Source of the DNA: Pseudoalteromonas arctica A 37-1-2
Lineage (GTDB): Bacteria; Pseudomonadota; Gammaproteobacteria; Enterobacterales; Alteromonadaceae
Reading direction: 5' to 3'
NCBI RefSeq assembly: GCF_000238395.3
Contig: NZ_CP011025.1
Coordinates: 1,240,001-1,304,000, forward strand
DNA: 64,000 nt
The notes below the pieces were generated by a model. That model made no database searches, was not told where the DNA came from, and worked only from the letters and a program-made list of their open reading frames with translations. Position 1 is the first letter of the stretch. Each line of letters opens with the position of its first letter. Positions 17,074-25,678 of the stretch are shown one piece after another. A program made the position numbers and the translations under genes.

Positions 17074-18684
17074 TTATACAAAATGTTCAAATAACATGAG
17101 AGACGCGAAGCTCACTACAAAAAAGCCAAGTAACCAGTAGTTTATTGAGTCAAATTTACCAGGGACCAAATACCAGCCGTTTTCTTTTTCTGGTCGGTTT
17201 TGCTCTTTAAATACTTTTAACTGACCTTTAATGGTGTACTCGTTGTACTCCTCTTGAAAACCATCAAAAGCGATACTCAAAACAATACTAAACACTACAC
17301 ACGTTAGGGCACCAATTGCACAATACCAAGGCCATGCTATATCGGTGTAAAGGGCGCATATTGCAACGGTTACAAACGATACTAATGTGCCAATAAGTAG
17401 GCCTTTTTCGGTGGTGTGCTTAGAGAAAAATCCTAGTGCAAACATACCTAGCTGAGCACCTACAAAGTATGAACCTACCTTGGTGAGTATTTCTAAAATG
17501 GAGCCTTCGCTGTAAAGGTGATACATAATGGCGGGTACAATGATTATGATTGCCCAGCCAAGAGTAAATAAACGTGTTGCAGCTAAATAATGTGCGTCGT
17601 TTTTTTCAGGTGCAAAATACTTTTTGTAAAAGTCGATAGTACTAATTGTTGAAAGCGAATTAAGCGCTGAATCAAGGCTCGACATAGAAGCAGCCATTAC
17701 TGCTGCAGCTATAATTCCCATTAATCCTGGCAGACCATAGTCGGATGCAAACTGTAAAATAATTAGGTTGTCGTTTTCAAATGTGCGTCCGCCGTAATAG
17801 CTATAAAACAACACGCCCATAAATATAAAGAACAGGTAAATAAAGAATGCAATAAAGCCCATTAGTAAGTACGACTTTTTAGCATCCCCAATATTTTTAG
17901 CTGCAAGGGTACGCTGTACCATCATTTGGTTAGTACCATAAACGGTGATGTGGTAGAGCGACATTGCTAGTACGCCAGACCAAACGGTGGTGACTTTTGT
18001 GAAGTCGAACGAGAAGTTAAGCGGGTCTAACTTGCCTTGTGCTTTTAATTCAGTAAGGGTTGAGCTAAATGAGCCATCCATAGAGGTAATAAGTGCATAC
18101 ATAATAATGCCGGCACCAATAAACAATATTGCTGATTGGATTACATCGGTCCATATTACGGCTGTTATACCTCCAAGCATGGTGTATATAAGCGCGATAA
18201 TAGTGACTAAAAATATGGCGGTAATTACGTTTATATCAACAATAAAGGCAAGTACTAAAGAGGTTGCATAAAGTACGGCGGCTGACCCCATCGTTTGTGA
18301 AATAAGCCAGATTGTTGATATTAAAATACGTGCCTTTTTACCAAAACGACGTTCTTGGTATTCGTATATTGAGGCGACACCCGCGTTGTAAAAAAACGGG
18401 AAAAACAAACACACAACAGCCACTATAACGAGTGGATAGTTTAAGTGTATGGCAATAACCGATAAACCTTCTTTGTAAGACCACGCTGGTGCACCTAAAA
18501 ATGTGAGCGCACTAACATAGGTTGCCACTACCGATATACCAATAGCCCACCAAGGTGTATTTTTTCGGCCAATATAAAAATCATTAGCACTGCTCACCTT
18601 TTTACTTATTACAAACCCAAGTATGAGGTTTGCAATAATGTACCCGATGAGAATGCTCCAATTCAATAATCCAAAATCATTCAT
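17074..18684 (-). CDS. Sodium:solute symporter (SSS family)
   Basis: A 536-residue inner membrane protein with about 13-14 helices. Typical SSS features include NDFYIGRKNTPWWAIGISVVATYVSA near residues 33-60, GGITAVIWTDVIQ near 170-185, and SSLDSALNSLSTISTIDFYKKY near 330, the region that lines the Na2 site. It should bring the island's substrate, already in the periplasm through the two TonB receptors, into the cytoplasm with sodium. It is the first gene of an operon with three SnoaL-like genes, and an operator palindrome (18762-18777) lies in its promoter region. The solute is unknown; the protein is of the glucose/myo-inositol/organic-acid type in general look. Confidence 0.92.
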   Translation of the reverse strand: MNDFGLLNWSILIGYIIANLILGFVISKKVSSANDFYIGRKNTPWWAIGISVVATYVSALTFLGAPAWSYKEGLSVIAIHLNYPLVIVAVVCLFFPFFYNAGVASIYEYQERRFGKKARILISTIWLISQTMGSAAVLYATSLVLAFIVDINVITAIFLVTIIALIYTMLGGITAVIWTDVIQSAILFIGAGIIMYALITSMDGSFSSTLTELKAQGKLDPLNFSFDFTKVTTVWSGVLAMSLYHITVYGTNQMMVQRTLAAKNIGDAKKSYLLMGFIAFFIYLFFIFMGVLFYSYYGGRTFENDNLIILQFASDYGLPGLMGIIAAAVMAASMSSLDSALNSLSTISTIDFYKKYFAPEKNDAHYLAATRLFTLGWAIIIIVPAIMYHLYSEGSILEILTKVGSYFVGAQLGMFALGFFSKHTTEKGLLIGTLVSFVTVAICALYTDIAWPWYCAIGALTCVVFSIVLSIAFDGFQEEYNEYTIKGQLKVFKEQNRPEKENGWYLVPGKFDSINYWLLGFFVVSFASLMLFEHFV

Positions 18685-18761
18685 AATTAATCCTGTTAGA
18701 TTAGGTATTACGGGCTAATTAGCCTATTTATACTTTTTATTTTGAATCATCATGAATCACT

Positions 18762-18777
18762 TTGACTTCGAAGTCAA
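18762..18777. promoter_or_regulatory. LacI-type operator palindrome O4 in a divergent promoter
   Basis: Perfect 16-base palindrome TTGACTTCGAAGTCAA between the divergently transcribed symporter operon and the SnoaL gene at 18923. One site here could control both directions. Confidence 0.78.
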
Positions 18778-18922
18778 TTGTCATTAGTATTATTTTAAAT
18801 CGATTTATAACTTAGTATTTACAGGCTTTTAATTACTCTTTAAATAGAATACATTTTAGCAATGCGTATTTATTTGCGGTTTAAGAGTGTTAATTTGATT
18901 ACGCAAACAACAAGGGAACATC

Positions 18923-19936
18923 ATGGCAGAAATAATTAATAATAAGCAGTTGGTTCGTCAGTTTCATGCGGCATTAGAAAAAACGCAAGGTAATGACTTA
19001 AATGCTGTATTTAAAGAATACTTGGCAGATGATTACAGTTTTAAAGGTGTGCATCCGTTTAATGAATTAAACAATGCTAATGATGTAATTGAGCATGTTT
19101 GGCAGCCTTTATTCCACTCTTTTAAAGCACTTCAGCGCCGCGAAGATATTTTTATTGCAGGGCAAAGCGAAGCTGATGGCGGCGAGTGGGTAATGAGTAT
19201 GGGCCACTTTATGGGCTTGTTTGATCGTGACTGGTTAGGTATTGCGCCTTCTCATAAATTGGCGACAATTCGCTACGCTGAATTTAACTGTGTTAAAGAC
19301 GGTAAAATTATTCAAACTGGTTTTTTTGTCGATATTATTGGGGTTATGCTGCAAGTAGGCTTAAACCCGTTACCGCTCTCTACCGGGCAGTATTTTACAT
19401 ACCCAGGACCACGTACACACGATGGCGTGCGATTAGGTAAGGGTAGCGATGAGCAAGGTACGCGAACAATGAACTTGGTTAATCAGATGATTGATAACCT
19501 AACCGCGCTTAATCAAAGCGGTATAAATACTTGCCCACCCGAAGTGCTTGCAAAAACATGGGACGAGAACATGGTTTGGTATGGCCCTGCGGGGATTGGC
19601 GCTACATATACAATTGAGCGTTATCAGCAACAACATATGTATCCGTTTAGGGAAGGGTTAACGGGTAAAGTATTTAATGGCCATATTTGCCGGTTTGCTG
19701 AAGATGAGTATGCATGCTTTTTTGGTTGGCCAAACTTAACAAATACTGCCATTGGTGGTTTTTTAGGATTACCTGGAGCTAATACTCCTGCCGATATGCG
19801 CGTGGTTGATGTATATCATCGTGAAGGTGACAAATTAGTTGAAAACTGGGTAATCATTGACTTACCGTATTGGTTAAAACAACAAGGTTTAGATATTTTA
19901 AAACGCACGCAAAGTATTGCAAACCCGAGCACTTAA
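18923..19936 (+). CDS. SnoaL-like ester-cyclase family protein with two domains
   Basis: A 337-residue paralogue of the proteins at 16098-17063 and 20002-21024. The first domain covers roughly 10-150 (RREDIFIAGQ, then FMGLFDRDWLGIAP) and the second 170-330 (MVWYGPAGIGATYTIERY, then ENWVIIDLPYWLKQQGLDIL). It is transcribed alone, divergently from the symporter, from a promoter region with operator O4, and ends at a bidirectional terminator facing another SnoaL gene. Start supported by AAGGGAAC just upstream. Reaction unknown. Confidence 0.8.
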   Translation: MAEIINNKQLVRQFHAALEKTQGNDLNAVFKEYLADDYSFKGVHPFNELNNANDVIEHVWQPLFHSFKALQRREDIFIAGQSEADGGEWVMSMGHFMGLFDRDWLGIAPSHKLATIRYAEFNCVKDGKIIQTGFFVDIIGVMLQVGLNPLPLSTGQYFTYPGPRTHDGVRLGKGSDEQGTRTMNLVNQMIDNLTALNQSGINTCPPEVLAKTWDENMVWYGPAGIGATYTIERYQQQHMYPFREGLTGKVFNGHICRFAEDEYACFFGWPNLTNTAIGGFLGLPGANTPADMRVVDVYHREGDKLVENWVIIDLPYWLKQQGLDILKRTQSIANPST

Positions 19937-19951
19937 TTTTTTCAAGTTATA

Positions 19952-19977
19952 AAAAGCTCTGTAATGACAGAGCTTTT
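19952..19977. terminator. Bidirectional terminator between two convergent SnoaL genes
   Basis: AAAAGCTCTGT / ACAGAGCTTTT, an 11-bp perfect stem with a four-base loop. T-rich sequence follows on the plus strand; the A-run on the left serves the minus strand. Confidence 0.85.
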
Positions 19978-20001
19978 CTTTTATAACGGTTATATAAAAG
20001 G

Positions 20002-21024
20002 CTACGGAGCAAAGCTTAAGTAGCGCGCTTTAGTTAGTTCTTTCATTCGGGCAAATATATCTACGCCAATTTGATTGTACACATCGAGTATATCTATCAG
20101 CACCCAGTTTTCACGAATTAAATTGTTTTCGGCTCGCCAAAAGTCGAGGCTACGCATAGTTATTTGCTGATTTGCGGGTGCAATACCTAACCAACCACCG
20201 TTACTAATAGTCATGCTCATACCTGGCCATGCAGTAAAACCTACGTAGTTTTCATCGGCAAATAAATAACCTTTATTAGCATCGCCTACACGATTGGGGA
20301 GGGCATTTAAAAACGGGATTTGATGCCAATTTCTAAAGCCTTTTATACCGCGTGCAGTGCCTATTGTGCTTGGTCCATACCAGCTACAATGCGGATGCCA
20401 AAATTGATCTAGCTTCATGGCTTCAATGCCACCTTTAGCATAAAATCCAAGATGCTCACACATATCGCCCACAAGCTTTAAACTTTGCGCAGCTTGTTCG
20501 CTATTATAAGGACGGGTGATTAACCCATCTTGTGTGGCAGGCCCTGGGACATGCCACTCTTTCCCTAAACTTGGAGACAGTGGCCATACGTTTGCTTGCA
20601 TCATTACTTCGGGAATATCCCAAATAGTTTGTAATTCCACCACTTTATTATTTTTAATGCGATAGAACTCATGAAAGCGCATGCTTACTTGATGCCCTGT
20701 GGGTGGAATGCCTAGCCATGGTTTTTCAAATGAGCCAGTATAGTATCCACAGCAGCCAACCCAATCAGAGTCGTTTATTGAGCTACCCGCCATTACAATG
20801 GTATCACGGCGTTCAAGGCCTACAAATGCATTGCTAAGGGGGTTATAAACATCTTCAATAAGTGTATTAGGGTTTGTGAGTGTTTCAAACGGGTAACAAA
20901 GTTGTATTAACGCGTCATCAGCAAATAAGCTTGTCACTTCTTTTTTGAGCGTGTTTATATCAAAGTTATAAAGTGCATTTCTAAATTTTTTAAGTAACTC
21001 TTTATTTTTATTATGAATACTCAT
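20002..21024 (-). CDS. SnoaL-like ester-cyclase family protein with two domains
   Basis: A 340-residue protein with tandem SnoaL-like domains and the shared blocks WYGPSTIGTARGIKGF, PFLNALPNR and ENWVLIDILDVYNQIGVDIF, plus GSFEKPWLGIPPTGHQVSMRFHEF in the first domain. It is the last gene of the hisD-like/lacI/hydrolase/aldolase operon, and its ATG overlaps the stop of the aldolase gene (ATGA), which implies translational coupling. Tight coupling to an aldolase suggests it acts on the same intermediate. Substrate unknown. Confidence 0.82.
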   Translation of the reverse strand: MSIHNKNKELLKKFRNALYNFDINTLKKEVTSLFADDALIQLCYPFETLTNPNTLIEDVYNPLSNAFVGLERRDTIVMAGSSINDSDWVGCCGYYTGSFEKPWLGIPPTGHQVSMRFHEFYRIKNNKVVELQTIWDIPEVMMQANVWPLSPSLGKEWHVPGPATQDGLITRPYNSEQAAQSLKLVGDMCEHLGFYAKGGIEAMKLDQFWHPHCSWYGPSTIGTARGIKGFRNWHQIPFLNALPNRVGDANKGYLFADENYVGFTAWPGMSMTISNGGWLGIAPANQQITMRSLDFWRAENNLIRENWVLIDILDVYNQIGVDIFARMKELTKARYLSFAP

Positions 21025-21791
21025 ATTTTTGATTCACTTGTAGCTGATTCAAAGTCTGCACGTAATTGCTTAGCACCACTTAGTAAAAAGCTATGATCAG
21101 AGCCTAATAAATAAAAGCTTACGCCTAACGACTGCCAATGACTGAGCTCACTTAAATTACCAACAAACATGCCACAGCATTTATTATATTTTGCTGCTGC
21201 GTTAGCTATTTTAGTAACAGCATCAATAACAACAGGGGCGCTTGGGTTGGTCTCACCGAGGGAAATAGTTAAGTCCATTCGGCCTATAAAAATACAATCT
21301 ATTTCGTCTATTTGGCACAATTCATCGATGCTCTTAAGCGCATCGGCATCCTCTATTTGAGCAATAATGCAGGTAGATGATTTGTTGGCTGCTAAGTTAT
21401 TGGTTAATGCATGTGTAGTGTAGCCTGCAAAGCGGCTTGAACCTGCGTAACCTCTACCATTATTACCATAAAAACAGTTTTTGATAATCGCTTTTGCTTG
21501 CTCTGGCGTCTTAATATGAGGTAGTACTAAGCCGTCAGCACCGATATCTAAACTGCTCAGTATAGTGGCGTGATCGGTATTACTTACGCGAATAAGGGTC
21601 GGCATGTTTTTCGTACGCGCTGCCATAATACAGCTGTCTAAATCGCCTCGATCAAACGGGGCATGCTCTGCATCAAGGCACAGTACATCGAGGCTGGTGT
21701 GGGCAAGTACTTCGGTATTATGATAATGAGTACTTTTAATAAAAGTGCCTAATAGTAGCTCTTTACTGTTTAACTTTTGTTTTAAATTCAT
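21021..21791 (-). CDS. HpcH/HpaI family aldolase
   Basis: A class II pyruvate-type aldolase of about 256 residues. Family features are TFIKSTHYHNTEVLAHTSLD at the start, DAEHAPFDR, LIRVSNTD, GADGLVLPHIKTPEQA, AQIEDADAL with the metal-binding Glu, and FIGRMDL with the metal-binding Asp. Relatives cleave 2-keto-3-deoxy sugar acids or 4-hydroxy-2-oxo acids to pyruvate and an aldehyde. The start at 21791 is preferred over 21809: it is preceded by TTGGAG and gives an ATGA overlap with the hydrolase stop. The natural substrate cannot be fixed from sequence. Confidence 0.88.
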   Translation of the reverse strand: MNLKQKLNSKELLLGTFIKSTHYHNTEVLAHTSLDVLCLDAEHAPFDRGDLDSCIMAARTKNMPTLIRVSNTDHATILSSLDIGADGLVLPHIKTPEQAKAIIKNCFYGNNGRGYAGSSRFAGYTTHALTNNLAANKSSTCIIAQIEDADALKSIDELCQIDEIDCIFIGRMDLTISLGETNPSAPVVIDAVTKIANAAAKYNKCCGMFVGNLSELSHWQSLGVSFYLLGSDHSFLLSGAKQLRADFESATSESKI

Positions 21792-22489
21792 AATATTGAC
21801 TCCAACCAATCTAAGAGTAGTGCGTTTAGGGTGTTACTTCTTTCAAGCGGTACGAAATGCCCACAATTACCTAATAAAATAAGATCGCTATTAGGGCAGG
21901 CGTTATGCATTGTTTTTTGAATAGTGCTTGGGCATAGAACGTCATGCTCACCACCAACAAAGAGTAATTTTTTATTGGTTTTTTCAATAACGTTTAAGGT
22001 ATCTTCGCGCGTTGCAAGTGCATTTAATTGTGCACTAAAAGCATTAAGGCCAAGCTCATTTGCCATTTTTAATACAAGCTTATTGTGCTCTGAGTTTGGC
22101 TGGTGAAAATAATGTGGCATAAAGTCGTGTTTTAGCACATCAGCAGTGCTAGTTGCTTGTGCCCGCTTTATTTGCTTTTGCCTAATAGATGGACGTTCTG
22201 GTTTATCTGCCAAACTATTGCTGGAAATTAAACACAGCGACTGTATAAGCTCAGGATCTGATTTTAAAAGTGCAAGAGCAACAATGCCACCCATTGAAAA
22301 ACCAATAAAAGGGGCAGGCTTTAGAGCTATAGTTTTAGTAAGCTCAGCCATTTGTGCAATGCTTGTTTGCTCTGTAAAGGGAATAACGTGAGGAGTATAA
22401 CCCGCATTTTGCAGAGCAATTATTTGCGCTTCAAACATACGGTGGTTACATAAAGTACCAGGTAAAATATAAACAGGATTTTTGGCCAC
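21788..22489 (-). CDS. Alpha/beta hydrolase
   Basis: A 233-residue serine hydrolase. GFSMGG places the nucleophile at Ser65; GGEHD (Asp183) and GNCGHF (His211) complete the triad, and LPGTLCNHRMFE gives the oxyanion-hole region. It could cleave an ester, lactone or C-C bond in the pathway. It lies 14 bases after the LacI gene and overlaps the aldolase gene by four bases, so it belongs to the same operon. Start chosen at the first ATG, with AAGGAAT just upstream. Confidence 0.87.
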   Translation of the reverse strand: MAKNPVYILPGTLCNHRMFEAQIIALQNAGYTPHVIPFTEQTSIAQMAELTKTIALKPAPFIGFSMGGIVALALLKSDPELIQSLCLISSNSLADKPERPSIRQKQIKRAQATSTADVLKHDFMPHYFHQPNSEHNKLVLKMANELGLNAFSAQLNALATREDTLNVIEKTNKKLLFVGGEHDVLCPSTIQKTMHNACPNSDLILLGNCGHFVPLERSNTLNALLLDWLESIL

Positions 22490-22503
22490 AAAAATTCCTT
22501 AAC

Positions 22504-23511
22504 TTAACGTGTTTTAATAGAGTTCCCTGTTATCAATGAACCAGTGAAAACTCGTGCTTCAGCAGCTGCTTGAGGGTTTTCAATACGTTCCATGAGTATA
22601 TCTACAGCGGCTTTAGTTAGCTGTTTCATAGGTTGTTGTATTGTGGTTATTTGATAGTTGTACCAAGACGCAGCACTAATACCATCAAACCCTACCACCG
22701 ACACATCGTCGGGTACGCTTAAGTTTAAGTTTTGTTTGATTTCATCAATTACGCCAATGGCCATTACATCATTACTGCAAATAATGGCATCAGGTAGGGG
22801 GTTTGTTTTTAACCAATCTTCTAATGCACTTCGTGCTGATTTATAGCCATAATCACCATAAATAACAGGCGTATTTTGGATACCTAAAGTGTGTAAATAA
22901 TTTTGAGCTATTTCGCGGCGCTCGTTAGCAACGTCAGAATCTTCTGGGCCGGCAATAATTAAATACGACTTATGATTAGATTGGTGTAATAAATCAATTA
23001 GCTGTTTAATGCCTTTATCGTGATTACAGCAAACTGTGTTTGCATTCGATTCAGGCACATTACGGTTATAAAGCACAATCGGTGTGCTGTGCTTGGCAAA
23101 TAAATCTAAGCTTTTACTATCAAAGTGAGCCGCTAGAGCAATTACGCCATCAACCTGAAAGGTCCAAATGTTTTCGAGTAATTCGTCTAGTTCGTCTGCG
23201 TCATCAAGAGTAAAGAGCAGCACTCGTTTATTATTAAGTGCCAACTCTTTATTAAGCTCAGAGAGTACCTCAGGGTAGTTCAAGTTTGCTCGCGATGATA
23301 AAATAACCGCGACCATACCAGACTGTTTAGTGATCAACATACGGGCAATGGCATTAGGGCGATAGCCCATTTCATTGGCTGTTGCGACTACCTTTTCGCG
23401 GGTTTTTTTAGACACGCTAAATCCGGGTCTAAATACACGCGATACCGCTGATTGTGATACACCCGCTTCGCGGGCTACATCATATGAGGTGACTCGTTTT
23501 TGCTTTGACAA
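22504..23511 (-). CDS. LacI/PurR family transcriptional regulator
   Basis: A 335-residue repressor-type protein. The N-terminal helix-turn-helix is clear (TSYDVAREAGVSQSAVSRVF, residues 8-27) with the hinge helix after YRPNAIARML, followed by a periplasmic-binding-protein-like effector domain (VDGVIALAA, VSVVGFDG). It is encoded four bases after the hisD-like gene within the catabolic operon, so it is likely autoregulated through the site at 24885-24898. The TTCGAA-centred palindromes in the island's promoters are the expected form for a LacI-family operator (a central CG in an even palindrome). The effector is presumably a pathway metabolite. Confidence 0.9.
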   Translation of the reverse strand: MSKQKRVTSYDVAREAGVSQSAVSRVFRPGFSVSKKTREKVVATANEMGYRPNAIARMLITKQSGMVAVILSSRANLNYPEVLSELNKELALNNKRVLLFTLDDADELDELLENIWTFQVDGVIALAAHFDSKSLDLFAKHSTPIVLYNRNVPESNANTVCCNHDKGIKQLIDLLHQSNHKSYLIIAGPEDSDVANERREIAQNYLHTLGIQNTPVIYGDYGYKSARSALEDWLKTNPLPDAIICSNDVMAIGVIDEIKQNLNLSVPDDVSVVGFDGISAASWYNYQITTIQQPMKQLTKAAVDILMERIENPQAAAEARVFTGSLITGNSIKTR

Positions 23512-23515
23512 TGAT

Positions 23516-24790
23516 TTATTTCCTATATCGTCTTACTCGTATGTCTGCTTGTTCTTTGTGGCCAGCGAACCCTTCTGCAGCACATAAACGTGAACAATAC
23601 TCACCAACAACAACCGAGGCTTCTTCTGTTACTCGTTGGAAAGTACATGTTTTTATGAATTTTCCTACCCATAGCCCACCAGTATAACGCGCTGCTTTAC
23701 CTGTGGGTAGTGTATGGTTTGTACCAATACATTTATCGCCATAAGAAACGTTGGTTTGCGGCCCTAGGAACAATGCCCCATAGTTTTGCATGTTTTCTTT
23801 AAAGTAGTCGGTATTGCGAGTCATTACTTGTACGTGTTCAAATGCAAGATCGTTAGCAACGTCAATCATTTCCTCGTAGGTATCACATACAATAACTTCG
23901 CCATGATCTTTCCATGCTACACCTGCAATATCAGCAGTAGGTAATATGGTAAGTTGCCTCTCTACTTCAGCCATTGTATCAATTGCTAATTGCTCAGAGT
24001 TAGTTAGTAAAATAGCGGGAGACGTAGGACCGTGCTCTGCTTGGCCTAGTAAATCGGCAGCACATAGTTCGCCATCTACACTGTCATCAGCAATAACGAG
24101 TGTTTCGGTAGGACCTGCAAATAAATCGATACCAACTCGGCCAAATAACTGTCGTTTAGCCTCGGCTACAAAGGCGTTACCAGGTCCTACAATCATATCT
24201 ACTGGGGCAATAGTTTGTGTTCCAATAGCCATTGCGGCAACGGCTTGTACACCACCGAGACAGTAAATTTCATCTGCGCCCGCCATGTCCATTGCAACCA
24301 CAATTTCTGGTGATGGCTTGCCATTAAAAGGCGGAGCCATAGCTATAACACGTTTAACACCGGCTACTTTAGCCGTTAATACACTCATATGAGCAGATGC
24401 TAGTAGTGGATATTTTCCACCTGGTACGTAACAACCTACGCTGTCCATTGCTAAATGTTTATGACCAAGCGTAACGCCAGGTAGCGTCTCTACTTCAACG
24501 TCTTTCATTGAGTCGCGTTGAATTTGAGCAAAATTACGGACTTGGCTTTGTGCCCATTTTATATCGTTGATTAATTGATCATCAAGCTGTGCGTAACATA
24601 CTTTAATTTCGTCAGCAGAAAGCTTGAAAGACTTCGGAGTCCACTTGTCGAATTTTTCAGAATATTCACGAATTGCTGCATCACCTTCAGATTCAACGCG
24701 CGTTAAAATATTTTCTACAATATCTCTTACTGGCTGATTTTGTTCTTTTTTTGAGTCAGCAGGCTGACCTTTTTTTAAATGCTTTATCAT
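23516..24790 (-). CDS. Histidinol-dehydrogenase-like NAD-dependent alcohol dehydrogenase
   Basis: A 424-residue member of the HisD superfamily. Recognisable blocks are [72 protein letters not shown] with zinc-ligand-type Gln and His, and [20 protein letters not shown]. No other histidine-biosynthesis gene is nearby and the gene heads a catabolic operon. It therefore probably oxidises a pathway alcohol, as HpsN does with dihydroxypropanesulfonate. It is divergent from the SDR gene, with operator O5 in between. AAGGATATAAACA precedes the ATG. Confidence 0.88.
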   Translation of the reverse strand: MIKHLKKGQPADSKKEQNQPVRDIVENILTRVESEGDAAIREYSEKFDKWTPKSFKLSADEIKVCYAQLDDQLINDIKWAQSQVRNFAQIQRDSMKDVEVETLPGVTLGHKHLAMDSVGCYVPGGKYPLLASAHMSVLTAKVAGVKRVIAMAPPFNGKPSPEIVVAMDMAGADEIYCLGGVQAVAAMAIGTQTIAPVDMIVGPGNAFVAEAKRQLFGRVGIDLFAGPTETLVIADDSVDGELCAADLLGQAEHGPTSPAILLTNSEQLAIDTMAEVERQLTILPTADIAGVAWKDHGEVIVCDTYEEMIDVANDLAFEHVQVMTRNTDYFKENMQNYGALFLGPQTNVSYGDKCIGTNHTLPTGKAARYTGGLWVGKFIKTCTFQRVTEEASVVVGEYCSRLCAAEGFAGHKEQADIRVRRYRK

Positions 24791-24884
24791 TGTTTATATC
24801 CTTAGTGATTAGTTTTTTTATACACTGTTGATGAGACGTACTGGTTAAATAATGTCTTGCATCTGGGGGTACTCTAATTAATAA

Positions 24885-24898
24885 TGACTTCGAATGCA
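24885..24898. promoter_or_regulatory. LacI-type operator O5 in the hisD-like/SDR divergent promoter
   Basis: TGACTTCGAATGCA is a hybrid of the two half-site types seen elsewhere: TGAC as in O4 and TGCA as in O2, around TTCGAA. It lies 21 bases before the SDR start and could repress both divergent units. Confidence 0.68.
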
Positions 24899-24919
24899 AT
24901 ATAGATTTTAGGTGAACAA

Positions 24920-25660
24920 ATGGGATTTGATAAAACTCTTTTACTTGGTAAAACCATTTTGATAACGGGTGCAGGTAAAGGGATTGGTAAATCATGCGTA
25001 CAAAAGTGTGTAGATGCGGGTGCAAATATAATTGCTGTGGCGCGTACAAAACACGATTTGGAGCAGCTCAAGCAATATGCTCCTTCGCAAATAGAAATCT
25101 GGCCGCTTGATATAAACAGTGATGCTTTTTATGAGCGTTTACGCGGACTTTCTAAATTAGACGGTTTACTTAACAACGCAGGTATTAACCGTGTTGCGCC
25201 AATGCTTGAGCAAACCGATGAGAACATTGACGATGTTATTGCGATGAATATTCGCAGTGTTTATCGAATAAGCCAAGCGGCATTACCGGCCTTAATCAAC
25301 TCTGGTGCCGGTGCTGTGGTTAATATGTCATCGCAAATGGGATTTGTCGGCTCGCCTAATCGCACTTTGTATTGCATGAGTAAACATGCAGTAGAGGGGT
25401 TAACAAAGGCGCTGGCAGTTGAGCTTGCAACGCAAAATGTACGTGTTAATACCGTTGCTCCTACGTTTGTTGAAACCCCAATGACTAAGCCCATGCTTGA
25501 AAATCCCGATTTCAAAAAATTTGTTTATGACATGATCCCAATGAAAAAAATTGCTCAAACGGATGATGTCGCAAATGCTTGTGTATTTTTACTGAGTGAA
25601 CTGTCAGCAATGATCACAGGAACAAGTATAAAAATTGATGGCGGCTGGACCGCTCAGTAA
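24920..25660 (+). CDS. Short-chain dehydrogenase/reductase
   Basis: A 246-residue classical SDR. The nucleotide-binding TGAGKGIG begins at Thr16, NNAG is at 86-89, the catalytic Ser is at 138 and YCMSK gives Tyr151 and Lys155. The C-terminal IDGGWTAQ is usual for the family. It should oxidise or reduce a hydroxyl/keto group of an island intermediate with NAD(P). It forms a two-gene operon with the bicupin 18 bases downstream and is divergent from the hisD-like operon. Substrate unknown. Confidence 0.92.
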   Translation: MGFDKTLLLGKTILITGAGKGIGKSCVQKCVDAGANIIAVARTKHDLEQLKQYAPSQIEIWPLDINSDAFYERLRGLSKLDGLLNNAGINRVAPMLEQTDENIDDVIAMNIRSVYRISQAALPALINSGAGAVVNMSSQMGFVGSPNRTLYCMSKHAVEGLTKALAVELATQNVRVNTVAPTFVETPMTKPMLENPDFKKFVYDMIPMKKIAQTDDVANACVFLLSELSAMITGTSIKIDGGWTAQ

Positions 25661-25678
25661 TTAATTTAGGAGAGAATA

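Noticed and set aside
23516..24790. hisD of histidine biosynthesis
   Set aside because: No other his gene is adjacent and the gene lies in a LacI-controlled operon with an aldolase and a hydrolase.
24756..25049. Minus-strand frame across the hisD-like/SDR promoter
   Set aside because: It overlaps the SDR gene antisense and the hisD-like start and shows no protein family features.
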